Shown here: one piece after another, positions 25,423-36,747 of the stretch | How the letters are laid out: each line of letters begins with the position of its first letter | How positions within the stretch are numbered: position 1 is the stretch's first letter | DNA from: Isoetes taiwanensis | Lineage: Eukaryota > Streptophyta > Lycopodiopsida > Isoetales > Isoetaceae | Length of the DNA stretch: 64,000 bases | Assembly: GCA_021234155.1 (NCBI GenBank) | Contig: JAJEKV010000045.1 | Location: 7,117,105-7,181,104 of the forward strand | Direction: 5' to 3' | Program-made: the position numbers and the translations under genes | The notes under the pieces: model-generated | Database searches by the model: none | Seen by the model: only the letters and a program-made list of their open reading frames with translations | Told to the model about the DNA's origin: nothing

Positions 25423-25525
25423 ACCGAGTGGTAGAAGAGGAAAGACACGGAAAAAAAGGAGTTAGAAGAGTATAGAACATAATGAAGTTGGCGAAGTGAG
25501 TCTCATGGTACTTGAAATAGCACCC

Positions 25526-25592
25526 ATCTATCATACGGGCACGAGATCATATGGCAACAGTGTGGGTCCAATTCCCACATGTTCTTGAGTTA
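25526..25592 (+). repeat. tRNA-like 3' half with intact T-arm
   Basis: GTGGGTCCAATTCCCAC forms a perfect five-base T stem with a seven-base loop and fits a B box (GGTCCAATTCC). No matching 5' half closes a full cloverleaf. It is probably a SINE or tRNA remnant, distinct in sequence from the three units just upstream. Confidence 0.4.
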
Positions 25593-25673
25593 TATGTGAT
25601 ATGATACAAGTAAGGTTCTCGTGTATACAAAAGGTTGGGACCATGTCATTTTCGCAGCGGCCAAGGGGAAGAG

Positions 25674-25714
25674 AAACGTTCGCGGCGGCCGCTAGGCCGC
25701 CGCGATAAGTTTCT
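25674..25714. repeat. GC-rich perfect hairpin
   Basis: TCGCGGCGGCC (25,680-25,690), a four-base GCTA loop and GGCCGCCGCGA (25,695-25,705) form an 11-bp perfect stem. With a small bulge the stem extends outward through AGAAAC and GTTTCTT. It stands out sharply in A+T-rich surroundings and ends about 15 bases before an AT microsatellite. It could be a transposon terminal hairpin, the tip of a MITE, or a transcript hairpin. Confidence 0.85.
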
Positions 25715-25725
25715 TGTATATATAA

Positions 25726-25857
<132 letters not shown>

Positions 25858-26097
25858 GCCTTAAGTCTTTATAAAAGACTTTAACCTTACCATCCTAATC
25901 TGCAGATTAAGGACTTAAAGGTTCAATAAGCAGCCCTAAAGAGAACAGCTGCAACTCTCTTTAGGCCAAGATTTGGATACAATTTTACTGAATAAACTTG
26001 TCAAAATAGTGGATTAGGACATATCAAACTTCGTATTCAAAAAATATATAGGACATATGAAAAGATAAAACTTCTTTTACAGCAAGATATAGAATTG

Positions 26098-26262
26098 ACA
26101 CACTTCGTCAGAGGTGACTAGCAAGTCTAGATGTTGATACACTTCGTCAAAAGTGACAAGCTTGTCTAGATGCTGACTATACACTTTGTCAGAGGTGACC
26201 AGCAAGTCTAGATGTTGATATACTTCGTCCAAAGTGACAAGCTTGTCTAGATGCTGACTAAT
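26098..26262. repeat. Tandem repeat, about 57-bp unit in a 117-bp higher-order pair
   Basis: Four units of the type CAAGTCTAGATGTTGATAC...CTTCGTC alternate two variants (A-B-A-B). On the minus strand they translate to a 19-residue repeat containing QHLDKLVT(L/F)DEVY and QHLDLLVTSDEVY. The frame is open across all four units (26,077-26,274). Without a start context or neighbour exons it is more likely a minisatellite, though selection on the minus-strand frame is conceivable. Confidence 0.7.
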
Positions 26263-28184
26263 TATGTCATACAAATAAGTAGCAGGAAAAATCAGTGATC
26301 CCTTAAGCTTTCTTGTTGAATACTTCTTTTAAGTCGAAGTAGAGAAACATGTTGACAAATAGCTGTGACAGCATAAGATCCAACCAAAATGGGCATGTCT
26401 ATCTTCAACAGACATCCATACTATTCCTGCATTTTGAATATAGAACATTTAGATGCTGAAGTTTCATGTGCCAAACATAATAGATAGCAATGCACTTATA
26501 TGTCTCAATTGTACTAATTGTAGCAAGACGATTGCCAAATGATCATGTAACATTTTGTTACATTCAACCCTCTGAACAAAAACAAAGGAGATGGAGTTCC
26601 GGTTACCTGCAGCCAAACAGACATTGGTTAGCCTAAAGAGGATAACAATGAGAGGGCCATCAGGTAAGCAGTGGAACGCCATGGTTTATCACCCTTCACC
26701 ATGCTCTGTTCAAATGTAATAAAAGCTAAGCTCAAATTAAATTGTAATTCTATGTCTGAACAATCAGAATATTGCATAACAAATATATAGGGCAAGTCAT
26801 GATAAATATCTAGGCTAGATTATACTATGGTCCACTAACAAATCTGTTCAATTCACAGCTGCTAGAGACAAGTTATGCCAACCTTGGAAATGGAGGCAGC
26901 AACAAATCAATAAGTATATGATAGTATATCATAATAGTCTGATTTATAATCAATATGAAATAAGTCAAATCTTCCCCAACAATATGCAGATAAAAATTGG
27001 GCTATAGCATGCATATGGCAGTACTGTTGTCCAAGAAGACTATGACCGTTTCAGCATTTCAATATCAATCTTATCATGGATAGCTTAGCAAAGTTAACTA
27101 TATGTTTAAGATGAACCTTTTTTCTTCTATAAAGCTTGTTCCTGAGACCAATCTATTATAGAATGATATGCCAAGGTTAACCTGACCTGTATTGAAGCCT
27201 CTGGTCTAGACATGTCGAGTTGATGTAGTGTGATGTAGAGTTGGTTGAAGTATAATTCCAGTGAGTATTAGCTTCCTCACAAGGTAGCACATTAGATATA
27301 AAGCGGCAATGGCAGTAAAAAGCTTTCGGATGACTCCATAACAGACCTACGAGATTGATCCAAAGGCATCCTTTGCAAAATCTCTCTAGAACACAGCAGA
27401 TCTCCTGAAATCGATGGAAGCATAACCGGTTTCCTTGCCCAACCAAAGGCCTTGTAGAACCAGTGTTTTGATGCCAGAAAATAGAGATTCCGGTCATAGA
27501 TTATATGAGATCAAGGATATAAAGGATGAACGTGCAGATATTTTCCATTTTCCAGAATAAATGTGGTGATATTTGGTTGCAAAAGTAAGCAACAAAAATG
27601 GTTAAAATAGATTGCTTCTAAAATCCACGATAGAAGCCCTTTGCATGCAAGATAGTTTAATTAATTCGACGACACTTGGCAAACATGCACAAAAATAATG
27701 CATGTTATGCATTTGAACTTTTTTACAAAGGGAAAACCCTCATCTACATGTACGTGAATATCATACAAAACGTGGATCGTGTACATAGTACATTCTATCA
27801 CAAATAAAATGCACATAAAATTTTGAGATTTTAAAGTTATCATTCTAAGCTCCAATATCTATGGTTAATATAAAACATGTCCCTAGGCAAGACACCAATA
27901 AAGGACCAAATGAAATATGTAAATTCTAATATGAACAGAATGTCATACCTCATAATTTTGGCCATGCAATTGTTGCATGTGCTATGAAGTTTTTTTGTTA
28001 GCCTTATATCATTCATCCGCTTCTTCCAACTCAAAGTGAGAGTTGTGTAAATTGAACACCCTCTTTGTTCCTGCTCAATATGCTCAATAATATTAAAAAA
28101 AAAGAAAAAAAAAAAAAGACAACAGAAGCAGATTTGAACTGGAAGGAAACTAGACATTAAGAGATTAATAGTAGTAACTATACA
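26263..28184. other. No recognisable gene
   Basis: Only short motif-free frames. An A-rich run lies at 28,094-28,117. No repeats with clear boundaries were recognised. Confidence 0.4.
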
Positions 28185-28505
28185 TTAGTGAATTCGCGTC
28201 AGGCGTGAATTCCCTTAATTTATAATTTAAACTCTTTGAATGCACTTTTATGCCCATTTGCTAATTCGCGATTGGCGTGTGGGAGATTAATATTAAGAAG
28301 ACTTGCCATTGTACCCATGAATTGGGTAATTTAAAGTTTAAACTCTTTGAATGCATTAATAGAATTAGCAGAAGTCTTTGTTGTAAGAGATTAATATTAA
28401 GATAAGAAAGCTAGTTATTGTATGCAATTCACACCAGGCATGAATTGGACTACTTTGCAATTTAAACATTTTGCACACAAACTTAATTCGCGCCTGGCAT
28501 GATTT
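28185..28505. repeat. Degenerate repeats with AATTCGCG(C/T)CTGGC(A/G)TGAATT-type motif
   Basis: The motif or a variant occurs at about 28,191, 28,263, 28,426 and 28,485. The companion phrases TTTAAACTCTTTGAATGCA (28,226 and 28,337) and AGATTAATATTAAG (28,284 and 28,389) also recur. The spacing fits a decayed array of about 110-165-bp units, possibly the terminus of an unrecognised transposon. Confidence 0.5.
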
Positions 28506-28805
28506 CAAAACTAAGGTTGAGCTCTCTCAAAACTAAGATTGAAAGAGCGAGAATTCAAAACAGTTTCTGAAGAAATTAAAGTACAGCATTAAAATGAGAG
28601 TAGAAACAAATTACAGAAATTAAGTCTTTATATTATCAAAAAAATATATTACAGTTAAAGCAAGTTGAAGAAATTCAAGTACAGCATTTAAGTGAGACTA
28701 GAAACAAATTACAGGAATTAAGTCTTTCTATTATCAGAAAAATATTTTACATAAGGAGGCCTTTTATTAGAGTTGCCCAGCTCTTTGATTCAAAATAACA
28801 AAAGT

Positions 28806-29369
28806 TCAAGGCGGTTTAAGGAGATGCCTAGCTCCATTCAAAATCTTAAGGTGAGGCCTTTTTTGGAGATGCCCAGCTTTCATAAACAAAAAACTAAATA
28901 ACAAAAAAAAAGAGAAGCCCTCATCTTCCTCGTCCTCCTCTTCTTCCTCTTCGCTTTCTTCTGTCATCTCTTCAAGGATGGCTTTTGCAACATCTTCATC
29001 ATCAGAGGAGGAGAGGGCATTCATGATAATCTGCTTCTTCTCTTTTTCCAATTCTTCGTGCCACTCCTCATTTGCTTCCTCCATTCTTCTGCTTTTTCGA
29101 CCTCCTTCTCCAGATCTTCATCAGAATCTGCTGGTGTATGGGGGGACTCTGGACTGCTGGTGCTGCTACTCAGATTTGGATTTCCTGGGCGAAGCTTGCC
29201 CTCCAGAAACAACTCCTCGCATTCATCCGGACTGTGTTGCGGAAGGCAGCCACAGCGACATCTGCGGGAGGGGGGAAAGGATTTCGAGATCAATTTCTTG
29301 ATCTCCTTCCTCGCCTCTCTCAGGCACGTCCGACGGGATGGAGTGGGTTGGGCGGCATGGCTCACCATG
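28806..29369 (-). pseudogene. Acidic, coiled-coil-like ORF with a frameshift
   Basis: A minus-strand ATG near 29,369 opens a frame with a basic N terminus, a Cys-rich piece (RRCRCGCLPQHSPDECEE) and an acidic, Glu/Lys-rich segment. Near 29,084 the protein-like reading moves to a second frame (EEANEEWHEELEKEKKQI, then a run of Glu/Asp). I recognise no domain. It is transcribed away from the transposase-like gene 0.65 kb to its right, so the two may be the divergent ORFs of one DNA transposon. The stretch just upstream of the ATG is a GGAAGGAAT-type simple repeat. Confidence 0.4.
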
Positions 29370-29450
29370 GTAAGGAAGGAAGGAATGAAGGAAGGATGGA
29401 TGGGCGCTGGAAGGAAGAAAGGATGGGCACTTGAAGGAATGAAGGGTTTC
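29370..29450. repeat. Purine-rich simple repeat (AAGGAAGGAATG type)
   Basis: Short imperfect repeats of GGAAGGAATGAAGGAAGGAT type over about 80 bases. It gives rise to Pro/Ser-rich spurious translations on the minus strand. Confidence 0.7.
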
Positions 29451-29476
29451 ATGCAAGATATAGTAGTTGCATGCAA

Positions 29477-30016
29477 GATTTCGTATAGCTTAGTAGGCGC
29501 GGTTGTAATTATAATTCCATCACATCATATACGAATTATACCCTATAAGAATTAGCTATCATTAATTCTATTGAATTAATTACACCCTAGGTTATCATTA
29601 ATTCTCTAAAATTACCCACATGTCAGCTATACTTACAACATATTTTAGCCTATACTAGAATTACAACCTCTACTTAACTCTTTAGTACTACTTACATACA
29701 CCTTATGTTATCATTAATTTTGTATAATTACCTACACCTCAGCTATACTTATAACCTATTTTTGCCTACACTTACAACATATATTTGCCTATTTAATGGT
29801 TTTTTTTTTGTATTTTTTGAAGTTCCCTTTAATCTATTCTCATAATTACTTTGTCCTTTTTTCGAGCTAATACTAAGAACATTTAAATTATATAGGTGAA
29901 GCGTGTGGATCCTAAAAAGGGTAAAAATGTAATGCCTTTCACCCCCAACATGTATCAACATTGTTACCACATGTTCTTATCACATTGTTACCCCATTGTT
30001 AACATTATTCTTGTAG
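29477..30016. other. Intergenic region between divergent ORFs
   Basis: A+T-rich, with several irregular repeats of TATCATTAATTCT and CTACACTTACAACATAT type (29,550-29,790). A TTCTTGTAG acceptor-like site ends it at 30,016. Confidence 0.4.
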
Positions 30017-32336
30017 GTCAATAGTGTGAACCACCCAAAGTGTGTTGAGGCTGAGACTACTAAGCAAATTATCCTCTACAATAGGTTGGATTGGAAGAAT
30101 AAGAAGGTGAAAGTGAAGCACCAATGCAATAAGGAGCTAGTAGGTGAAGGAACTATCATATTAGTTGATCCTATCCAAGCTGTCAATGATGAAAGGTTAG
30201 GAAGAGAATAAAGTGGGTGTGGCCACAACAAGTTTAGAAGAAAAATGGAAGGAAAAAGGACCAAATCACCAGGATTGCACTGCTTGTGTTAAACAGTTAG
30301 AGGTTCCATGCATCATGCCATGGCCTATAGCCTGCATTGAGTATATAGGAGATTTCCTTTTACCAGAGCCAAAGGTTGTGGATGACACTAATTTTCTTAA
30401 TGCACCTCCAATAGCTGCCAGGACCACATTTTCAAAAAAGAGGGCACACTCAATGGTGAAACATTATCTTAGCAAGAGGTCCAAGTCAAGTAGTGATTAT
30501 TCACGTGAAGCTATGGCTAAGATAAGGGGAATGGAATGTTGTTGGGCTAATTGTGTTCAGAAGTTTGAAATTGATGAATTGGTGGAAGCAAGAGCCACCT
30601 TCTAAGAGTATACTTGTGATGAGAGGAGGACTTACATATGCTCCATTCATGAGCTTGCACTTCAAGATGAAAAATATCCAAAGAAAAAGAGATACCCACT
30701 GCTAGGGGCATCGATATATAAAGTTGCATGGATAAATATTCATGGCATTCCAATTTCATCTTGGCAAAATTGGCAAGCAAGTCATGCAAAGGGGAGCAAA
30801 ATTGCATTACATGGAAATAATGGCATGTTAAGGCCAACTTGTAGGATCCTGGCTGCTAGAGAGGTTTTTGATAAATATATTGAATTCAATGCTGAGAATA
30901 TGCCACATAAAAGCAGGAAAGATCAACAGGAAAAAATAGTTATCGAGCAGAGATTGCCATCCCATTGTACCCAGAAGAGCATATTGGAGGAAGTGAATGC
31001 TTTGCTTCGAGAACTAATGGTATCTGCAATATCTCAACCCAGCTTCAGTAGACTATGGAGCAAGCACTTCAAGCATGTCACTATAGACACTTCGAACAAC
31101 TTTGCAAAGTGCAACTTGTGTGCTAAGTTGAAAGAGATTCTGGATAAGACCAAACAACCAAGTCAAAGGGCTAAGATAAGGGAGCAAATGAAAGATCACA
31201 TGACATACCAACTATCATGTAGATCCACTTATTGGATGCGGAGAACATTATCATGTTTGGAACCCAATAACTATGTTTGTATTATACATGACAAGATGGA
31301 TCAATTGAAGACTTGTTTGCCACAGTATAGTTACATACCCAAGCAAATCAATAGAGCTTATCCTATGCAAGTCTCTCTGACAGGTGCAATAGCGCATAGC
31401 TCGGTGCCAATTTATTATGGCCATTTTAGTTTGCAATTGTGGAGTGATGGTCCTGATTTTCATATTGGAAGTGTAATGAGGTGCTTGAGGAACTATGAGA
31501 GTGGTTATTTTGGTGACCTCCACAACCCTGGAGGTGGTAGCCAATCACTCTTCAGTGCATTGTTGGATAGAAAGCCTAATAATTTAGAGAAGTTTACTAA
31601 GGCAAGGCTTAGGAAGTCAGGTGCTTTTGAACATGTTGGAGCCTCAAGTTCACGTCCCCAACCTCGAGATCTACCACCAAAGTTCCTCCTCCAGCTTGAC
31701 AATTGTGTTGGACAGAATAAAAACAGATATATGTTCTCATTCCTATCTTATTTAACAGCTGTGGGTGTCTTTGAAAGAGTGAATTTAGGGTTTCTTAATG
31801 CATGGACATACTCATGAGGATGTGGATGCATTGTTTGGGAAGTATAGTGCGCAGTTGAAATCTCAAATTGTGACCAATCTTCCTAGACTAATGGAAGTTC
31901 TTAGTGAATGCATTTCACCTTCTCCTATAGGGTTGATCATACAAGAGGTGCATGATTGGAAGAATTTTATCGAAGGTTATGCTCTTGATATGGAAGGTCA
32001 ATCTAGACCTTTCAGTACACGTTCTAGGTCACGAAAAATAAGCCAATAATGCAATGGAAGATGAGACCTTTAGATGATAAATGGAGGCCAGATGAGGGAG
32101 TATCTATATGGCACGAAGATGAAAATGGTAAACCTAAGATTCCCAGTGGTCAACCAAAAGCTCTTAAGCCTTTTGCAGAGGTGGATTCATTGCAAAGCAC
32201 ATTGGACGGCATTTCTGAATACATCAAGTATTGAAAAAATAATCCTGATGATACCAACCTTGCGTTGATAGATTATTGGACACAGGTACATGGATTATTG
32301 GGACAAGTAGACACATCCTTTGATGAACTGAAAGAT
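30017..32336 (+). pseudogene. DUF7869-type, DDE-transposase-like pseudogene
   Basis: Reading starts at an acceptor-like TTCTTGTAG. The first frame (30,026-30,211) has ELVGEGTIILVDP, like the DUF8039-type N-terminal piece of some plant transposon proteins. A frameshift follows. From 30,213 to about 31,800 one frame is open except for a single TAA at 30,603. It holds IIHDKMDQ and LLQLDNCVGQNKNRYMFSFL. After a frameshift near 31,797 comes MHGHTHEDVDALFG (about 31,798). The spaced acidic residues and the DNCxGQNKN and HTHEDVD motifs are those of DUF7869 proteins, which resemble RNase H-fold transposases. Further breaks occur at 32,047 and 32,232. LINE sequence begins at 32,338. The family name is from memory; the role as a transposase is inference. 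Confidence 0.6.
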
Positions 32337-32337
32337 T

Positions 32338-33138
32338 TTTTTTTGAAGGACTTGAGCCTTTATTATCCAGAGAAAGTTACAGAGTACAATTGGGACTAAT
32401 AACTCAGTGGAGAGAATGTCTACCAGAGCAAAACCACCCCACTCAAATACAACATCTAAACAATATGAAGAGCAAGCAAAAACTCATAACTAAGTATGAA
32501 TCTGAAGATAGTGCTCCCAAATACGGCTGTTCACCTCATTAGCAATTGATGAGCATCTGAATGCTTTGACAATTCGTTGTTGGGCATCAAGAAGGACCTG
32601 TGCATCTGAACAAGCAAGACCTTTGAATATGAGAAGATTCCTTCTTTTCCAAATGGACCAGATGATCCATGCAGAAGCCAAATGAAACGCCCTTTTTGCC
32701 AAATTATCCCAACTACTTGGATAAACTGCTAATAACACCTGCTGGCTATTCAAATTGCAATGAAAGAGGCCTTGAAGCCACAACCAAGCATGTCTGACAT
32801 GTCTACATAGGAAGAAGCAATGCTCAATTGTGTCGTCCCTCTGTGCACATAAGGGACAAAGTGCAGACACCTCTGGACGAAATCTGTGCACCAGAATATT
32901 AACGCGCAGACAACGATGAGTGACTTGCCACCATAAAACAGATACTTTGGGATGGAGTAGTTTATCTCATATCCACTTCCATACTGCTTTCTGCCGATCC
33001 CTGGGAATGACCAAAGGCCACTTGGACGAAGGAGGCAAGACCTTGTACATGGAATTCACCAACTTATCTGCTTTGACATGCTCATGAACTACCCACGGCT
33101 GGGGGTCATCCACTTGTGCTACTGGAGGAAGAATTGAA
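32338..33138 (-). mobile_element. LINE-A, 3' part (zf-RVT and 3' tail)
   Basis: This is the 3' end of an L1-type plant LINE on the minus strand. The 32,490-32,891 frame holds the zinc-finger zf-RVT region (CPLCAQRDDTIEHCFFLC, followed by the W-rich helix). A second frame (32,967-33,138) continues upstream with the VVHEHVKADKLV piece. An A-run of eight residues (T-run 32,338-32,345 on plus) marks the poly(A) tail and 3' terminus. The element resumes at 38,704 beyond the inserted copia element. Frame breaks make it inactive. Confidence 0.8.
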
Positions 33139-33796
33139 TGAAAAATATCCAAGACACTATTAGCAAGGCAACTTGATCACTATTATTCAATGATTAAAAC
33201 CTTCTCACTAAATGAGATATTCTTGATCATGAAAAACCTCAACTTTGTATCACAAGATAAACAAACATCAAGTATTGAATATACCAAGTTCTTGTGCAAC
33301 ACATATGAATTTCTAACTCAACATCTTAGTGATCATATTTGCAGTACACTTCACACTTTTGTTGCATGAACACAAACCATAGGAAATAAAACTCGAACTA
33401 GATCGAGAGCAAAATCCTCAAGGCCGTTCTTCACTGTACTCCCTAAATTTTTTGTACATCTTGAATTTATTGGGCCGGATCCTACCGCTTCGGCTAGGTT
33501 CCGACCTTCATGGAATTCGTGCTGATCTCTCCTTGCAAATAGGAGATACTATTATTTGAATTCATTTGCCTCCGTTTTATTTTCATATTTTCGTTTTCCA
33601 GCTTCATTCTACCATGGTATAAACCATTGGTTTTAACTTCAATGTTCTCAGACTTAATAAACAATGGTATGAACCATTGCATTCAAGCTCCATCCCGCAT
33701 TATAATTTAATAGTGTCCTTTTTCTACAACCTCTCAACATCTCGTGGTTCGATAACCTGTGTGATGACAACTTGTCATATTTCTGCACATCTTACA
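33139..33796 (-). repeat. Copia 3' LTR
   Basis: 658 bp, TG...CA. It matches the LTR at 38,047-38,703 almost throughout; the clustered differences lie in its last 150 bases on the plus strand. Confidence 0.95.
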
Positions 33797-35945
33797 CTCC
33801 TCCTTCAGCACACAGGTCTATCACATTTAATTTATTCCTGAAGCCTGTGAATTTTTTCTCCACTAGTGCTTTAGTGAACACATCAGCAATTTGTAAATTT
33901 GTCTGAATATAAGACATTTGAATGTAACCTTTCTGTGCCATATCTCGAATGAAATGCATATCAAGCTCGATATGCTTTGTTCTCTCATGCTGGACTGGGT
34001 TTTTGACAATGGCTATGCAGCTCATACTGTCAGTCATAATGGCTGTGGGCTGATTTTGTTTGAAACCAAGTTCCTCCAATAATCTTCTTAACCAAACAAG
34101 TTCTTTTGACAATAATGAACTGGCTGCATACTCAGCTTCTGCTGATGACATTGCCACAGCCTTCTGCTTCTTACTCCTCCATGTTATCACTCCTCCTCCA
34201 AGAAAAACAACATAGCCTGATGTGGATTTTCTTGTGCTTCTATCTCCTCCCCAATCTGCATCACTAAAGCCTTTTAAATTCAAATCATTTGAGGTAAATG
34301 TAATTCCATGATTAACTGTCCCTTTTAAATATTTCAGAACATGTTTGGCTGCTTCCCAATGCTTCCTTGTTGGACTATTGCAATATCTGCTCAGAATATT
34401 CACTGAGTAGCTAATATCAGGTCTTGTATTGTTAGATAAATAAAGTAGGCAACCTATTATTTCCCTGTATGGTATATTCTCCATAGCTTCTGTGTTTTCA
34501 TTTTTCTGGACAATATCAGTCAGCCTATGACCTACAGCAATAGGAACCTTTGCTATTCTTGCATCCTGCACATGAAACCTTTTAAGCATATTTTCAACAT
34601 GTTTACCCTGTTTTAGTGACAGAAAACCTTTATCTCTGTTTCTCACTACTTCAATTCCCAAAAATTGTTTTAGTTCACCAAGGTCAGTCATCTCAAATCT
34701 GTTTTTCAAGACATCTTTGCATCTTGTCAAACAACTTTGGTTATTCGACACCATTATACAATCATCCACATATAATGCTATCGAACAAAAGTTTTCTCCG
34801 TCTCTGAATTTGTACAAATTCCCATCATTTTGCATTCTTTCAAAGCCCTGAGCTCTTAGAAAGTTGTCTATGCAGAAGTACCATTCACGTGGTGATTGTC
34901 TTAAACCATATACCGCCTTTTTGAGTTTCCAAACACTTGAATTTCCTTCCTCATAACCAGCAGGTTGCTTCATGTAAATATTTTCCTTTAAATCTGCATT
35001 TAGAAAAGCAGTTTTAACATCCATATGATGTATTTCTAAATTCAATGCGTTTGCAATTGCCAAAAGTACTCTTAAGCTTGTGAGCTTGACCACTGGGGAG
35101 AATATTTCATTATAATCTTTTCCTTTCTTCTGAGAAAAGCCTTGAGCTACTAACCTTGCTTTGAACCTTTTGGTTCCATCACTATTGGTTTTAATCCTGT
35201 AAATCCACTTATTTCCTACCACATTGATATTTTCTGGTTTATTCACTATATCAAAAGTTCCTGTGTCTCTGAATGACTTCATCTCCTCCTCCATTGCTTT
35301 AATCCAGCACTCTTTCTCAGTGCTATTAATTGCTTCATCATATGAAGTAGGAATAACATAATCTTCGAGAATTGCCAGGATTTGTTCTTGGTCTGGTAGT
35401 TCAGAGAGCTTTTCAATTCTTTTACTTCTTCCACTTTCCATCCTACCATATTCCCCTTCATTTAATGGTAGGTTTTCTCTTAACTTTTCAGTTTGAGTTT
35501 TCCTTTTCTTAATTTTTCCTTGTTGCTCATCATGCATAGTCTCATCAGTATCATTCTCTTGTTCTTCATTTGTGTTTGTTTGCTTTTGTTTCATGTCAAT
35601 CTCGGCCTCAATAACTTTCTCATTGTCATTCTCATTTTCATCATATGTAAACCCCAGATCAATATGACCAAATTTGTTTACAATTTTTTTTCCTTTGGGC
35701 TGATGTCTATCTTTATAATAAGAATGCTCATCAAAAACAATGTCTCTGCTTATCACAATTTTGTTTTGTTCAGGTATGAACATTCTCCAACCTTTGCTTT
35801 GTTCATCATATCCAACAAAGTATCCTATTTCAGCTTTATTGTCCAGCTTTTGTCTTAATTCCTTTGGAACGTGAATATATCCTAAACATCCATATGATTT
35901 TAGCACATCATAGTCTATACTCTCTTTGTTATCGGACCACATCAA
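33792..35945 (-). CDS. Copia Pol: integrase tail, reverse transcriptase and RNase H
   Basis: 717 codons with no internal stop. Residues 1-60 carry the end of the integrase (KSYGCLGYIHVPKE, GYFVGYDEQSKGWR). A long charged linker follows. The RT domain starts with NKWIYRIKTNSDGTKRFKARL (about residue 255 on), has the LDVK-type motif HHMDVKTAFLNAD and the catalytic ALYVDDCIM (plus 34,764-34,775). RNase H follows, with FSDADWGGD, SSAEAEYAA and MTDSMSCIA. The key acidic residues are present and length is normal for this part of copia Pol. It ends 3 bases inside the LTR. The frame is disconnected from the integrase ORF by a frameshift near 35,935, so expression as a polyprotein would fail. Confidence 0.9.
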   Translation of the reverse strand: MMWSDNKESIDYDVLKSYGCLGYIHVPKELRQKLDNKAEIGYFVGYDEQSKGWRMFIPEQNKIVISRDIVFDEHSYYKDRHQPKGKKIVNKFGHIDLGFTYDENENDNEKVIEAEIDMKQKQTNTNEEQENDTDETMHDEQQGKIKKRKTQTEKLRENLPLNEGEYGRMESGRSKRIEKLSELPDQEQILAILEDYVIPTSYDEAINSTEKECWIKAMEEEMKSFRDTGTFDIVNKPENINVVGNKWIYRIKTNSDGTKRFKARLVAQGFSQKKGKDYNEIFSPVVKLTSLRVLLAIANALNLEIHHMDVKTAFLNADLKENIYMKQPAGYEEGNSSVWKLKKAVYGLRQSPREWYFCIDNFLRAQGFERMQNDGNLYKFRDGENFCSIALYVDDCIMVSNNQSCLTRCKDVLKNRFEMTDLGELKQFLGIEVVRNRDKGFLSLKQGKHVENMLKRFHVQDARIAKVPIAVGHRLTDIVQKNENTEAMENIPYREIIGCLLYLSNNTRPDISYSVNILSRYCNSPTRKHWEAAKHVLKYLKGTVNHGITFTSNDLNLKGFSDADWGGDRSTRKSTSGYVVFLGGGVITWRSKKQKAVAMSSAEAEYAASSLLSKELVWLRRLLEELGFKQNQPTAIMTDSMSCIAIVKNPVQHERTKHIELDMHFIRDMAQKGYIQMSYIQTNLQIADVFTKALVEKKFTGFRNKLNVIDLCAEGGV
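33797..33806 (-). other. Copia polypurine tract
   Basis: The minus-strand sequence GAAGGAGGAG directly abuts the 3' LTR, which is the expected site for plus-strand priming. Confidence 0.85.
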
Positions 35946-36747
35946 TTCGAATATTGCCTTTCAAACTAGATGTTGGAAGCCTGTTTTGAACATAGATTGC
36001 TGTTTTTAAAGCCTCTTCCCATAATTTATTTGGCAGACCTGAGAATTTCAACATTGATCTTATGGCATCAAGCAGTGTTCTATTTTTTCTCTCAGCAACT
36101 CCATTTTGCTGTGGAGTATGTCTACATGTTAACTGTCTTCTGATACCTTTAGCCCTACAGAAAAACTCAAATTGGCCTGATAAATATTCTCCTCCTCTAT
36201 CTGACCTTATGCACCTTAATTTTCTGTTTGTTTGCCTTTCCATTTCTGATGCATACATTTTGAAAGCCTCAAGTGCTTGGGATTTACGTGCCAAACAGTA
36301 TCCTTTACACTTTCTGCTATGATCATCAATAAATGTTATGAAATATCGTTTTCCATTTCTGCTTCTAACATTTAAAGGTCCACAAAGATCCGTGTGCACT
36401 AGATCTAATACTCCTTCAGCTCTTTTATGGGATTTTGGAAAAGGCAATCTAGTAATCTTTCCCAATATACACCCCTCACATATGCATTTGTGATTTTCTG
36501 GTATGTTACATTCAATCAGCCCCTTTTTTGCCATAAACTTCACATTATTATAATGTGTGTGAGCAAGCCTGCTATGCCATGTCTCCATATCAGTCATTAG
36601 AACAGCATTAATTCCATCCCCAAGATCATTTTCAAATTGAAACAAATTGCCCACACGATTTGCCAAAAACTTCAATTTATTATTCATAAAGATCTTACAT
36701 ACTTTCTTCTCAAAGAAGATTTTATATCCCAAGTCTACTAGCCGCAC
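35929..36747 (-). pseudogene. Copia Pol: GAG-pre-integrase and integrase core
   Basis: 272 codons. A His/Cys zinc-binding segment (residues about 60-90: HSRLAHTHYNN ... CEGCILGK) precedes the catalytic core with HTDLCGPL (first Asp), SDRGGEYLSGQF (second Asp) and HTPQQNGVAERKNRTLL (Glu). The core DDE residues are intact. The frame shifts at the 5' side (protease) and again at the junction with the RT frame, so this is a fragment of one Pol polyprotein. Confidence 0.9.

Noticed and set aside
28978-29555. Plus-strand ORFs of 107-165 codons rich in Ser, Phe and Leu
   Set aside because: Antisense of the acidic Glu/Lys-rich minus-strand frame and of the purine simple repeat.
35493-35858. Plus-strand ORF of 121 codons rich in hydrophobic residues
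   Set aside because: Antisense of the charged linker in the copia Pol frame.
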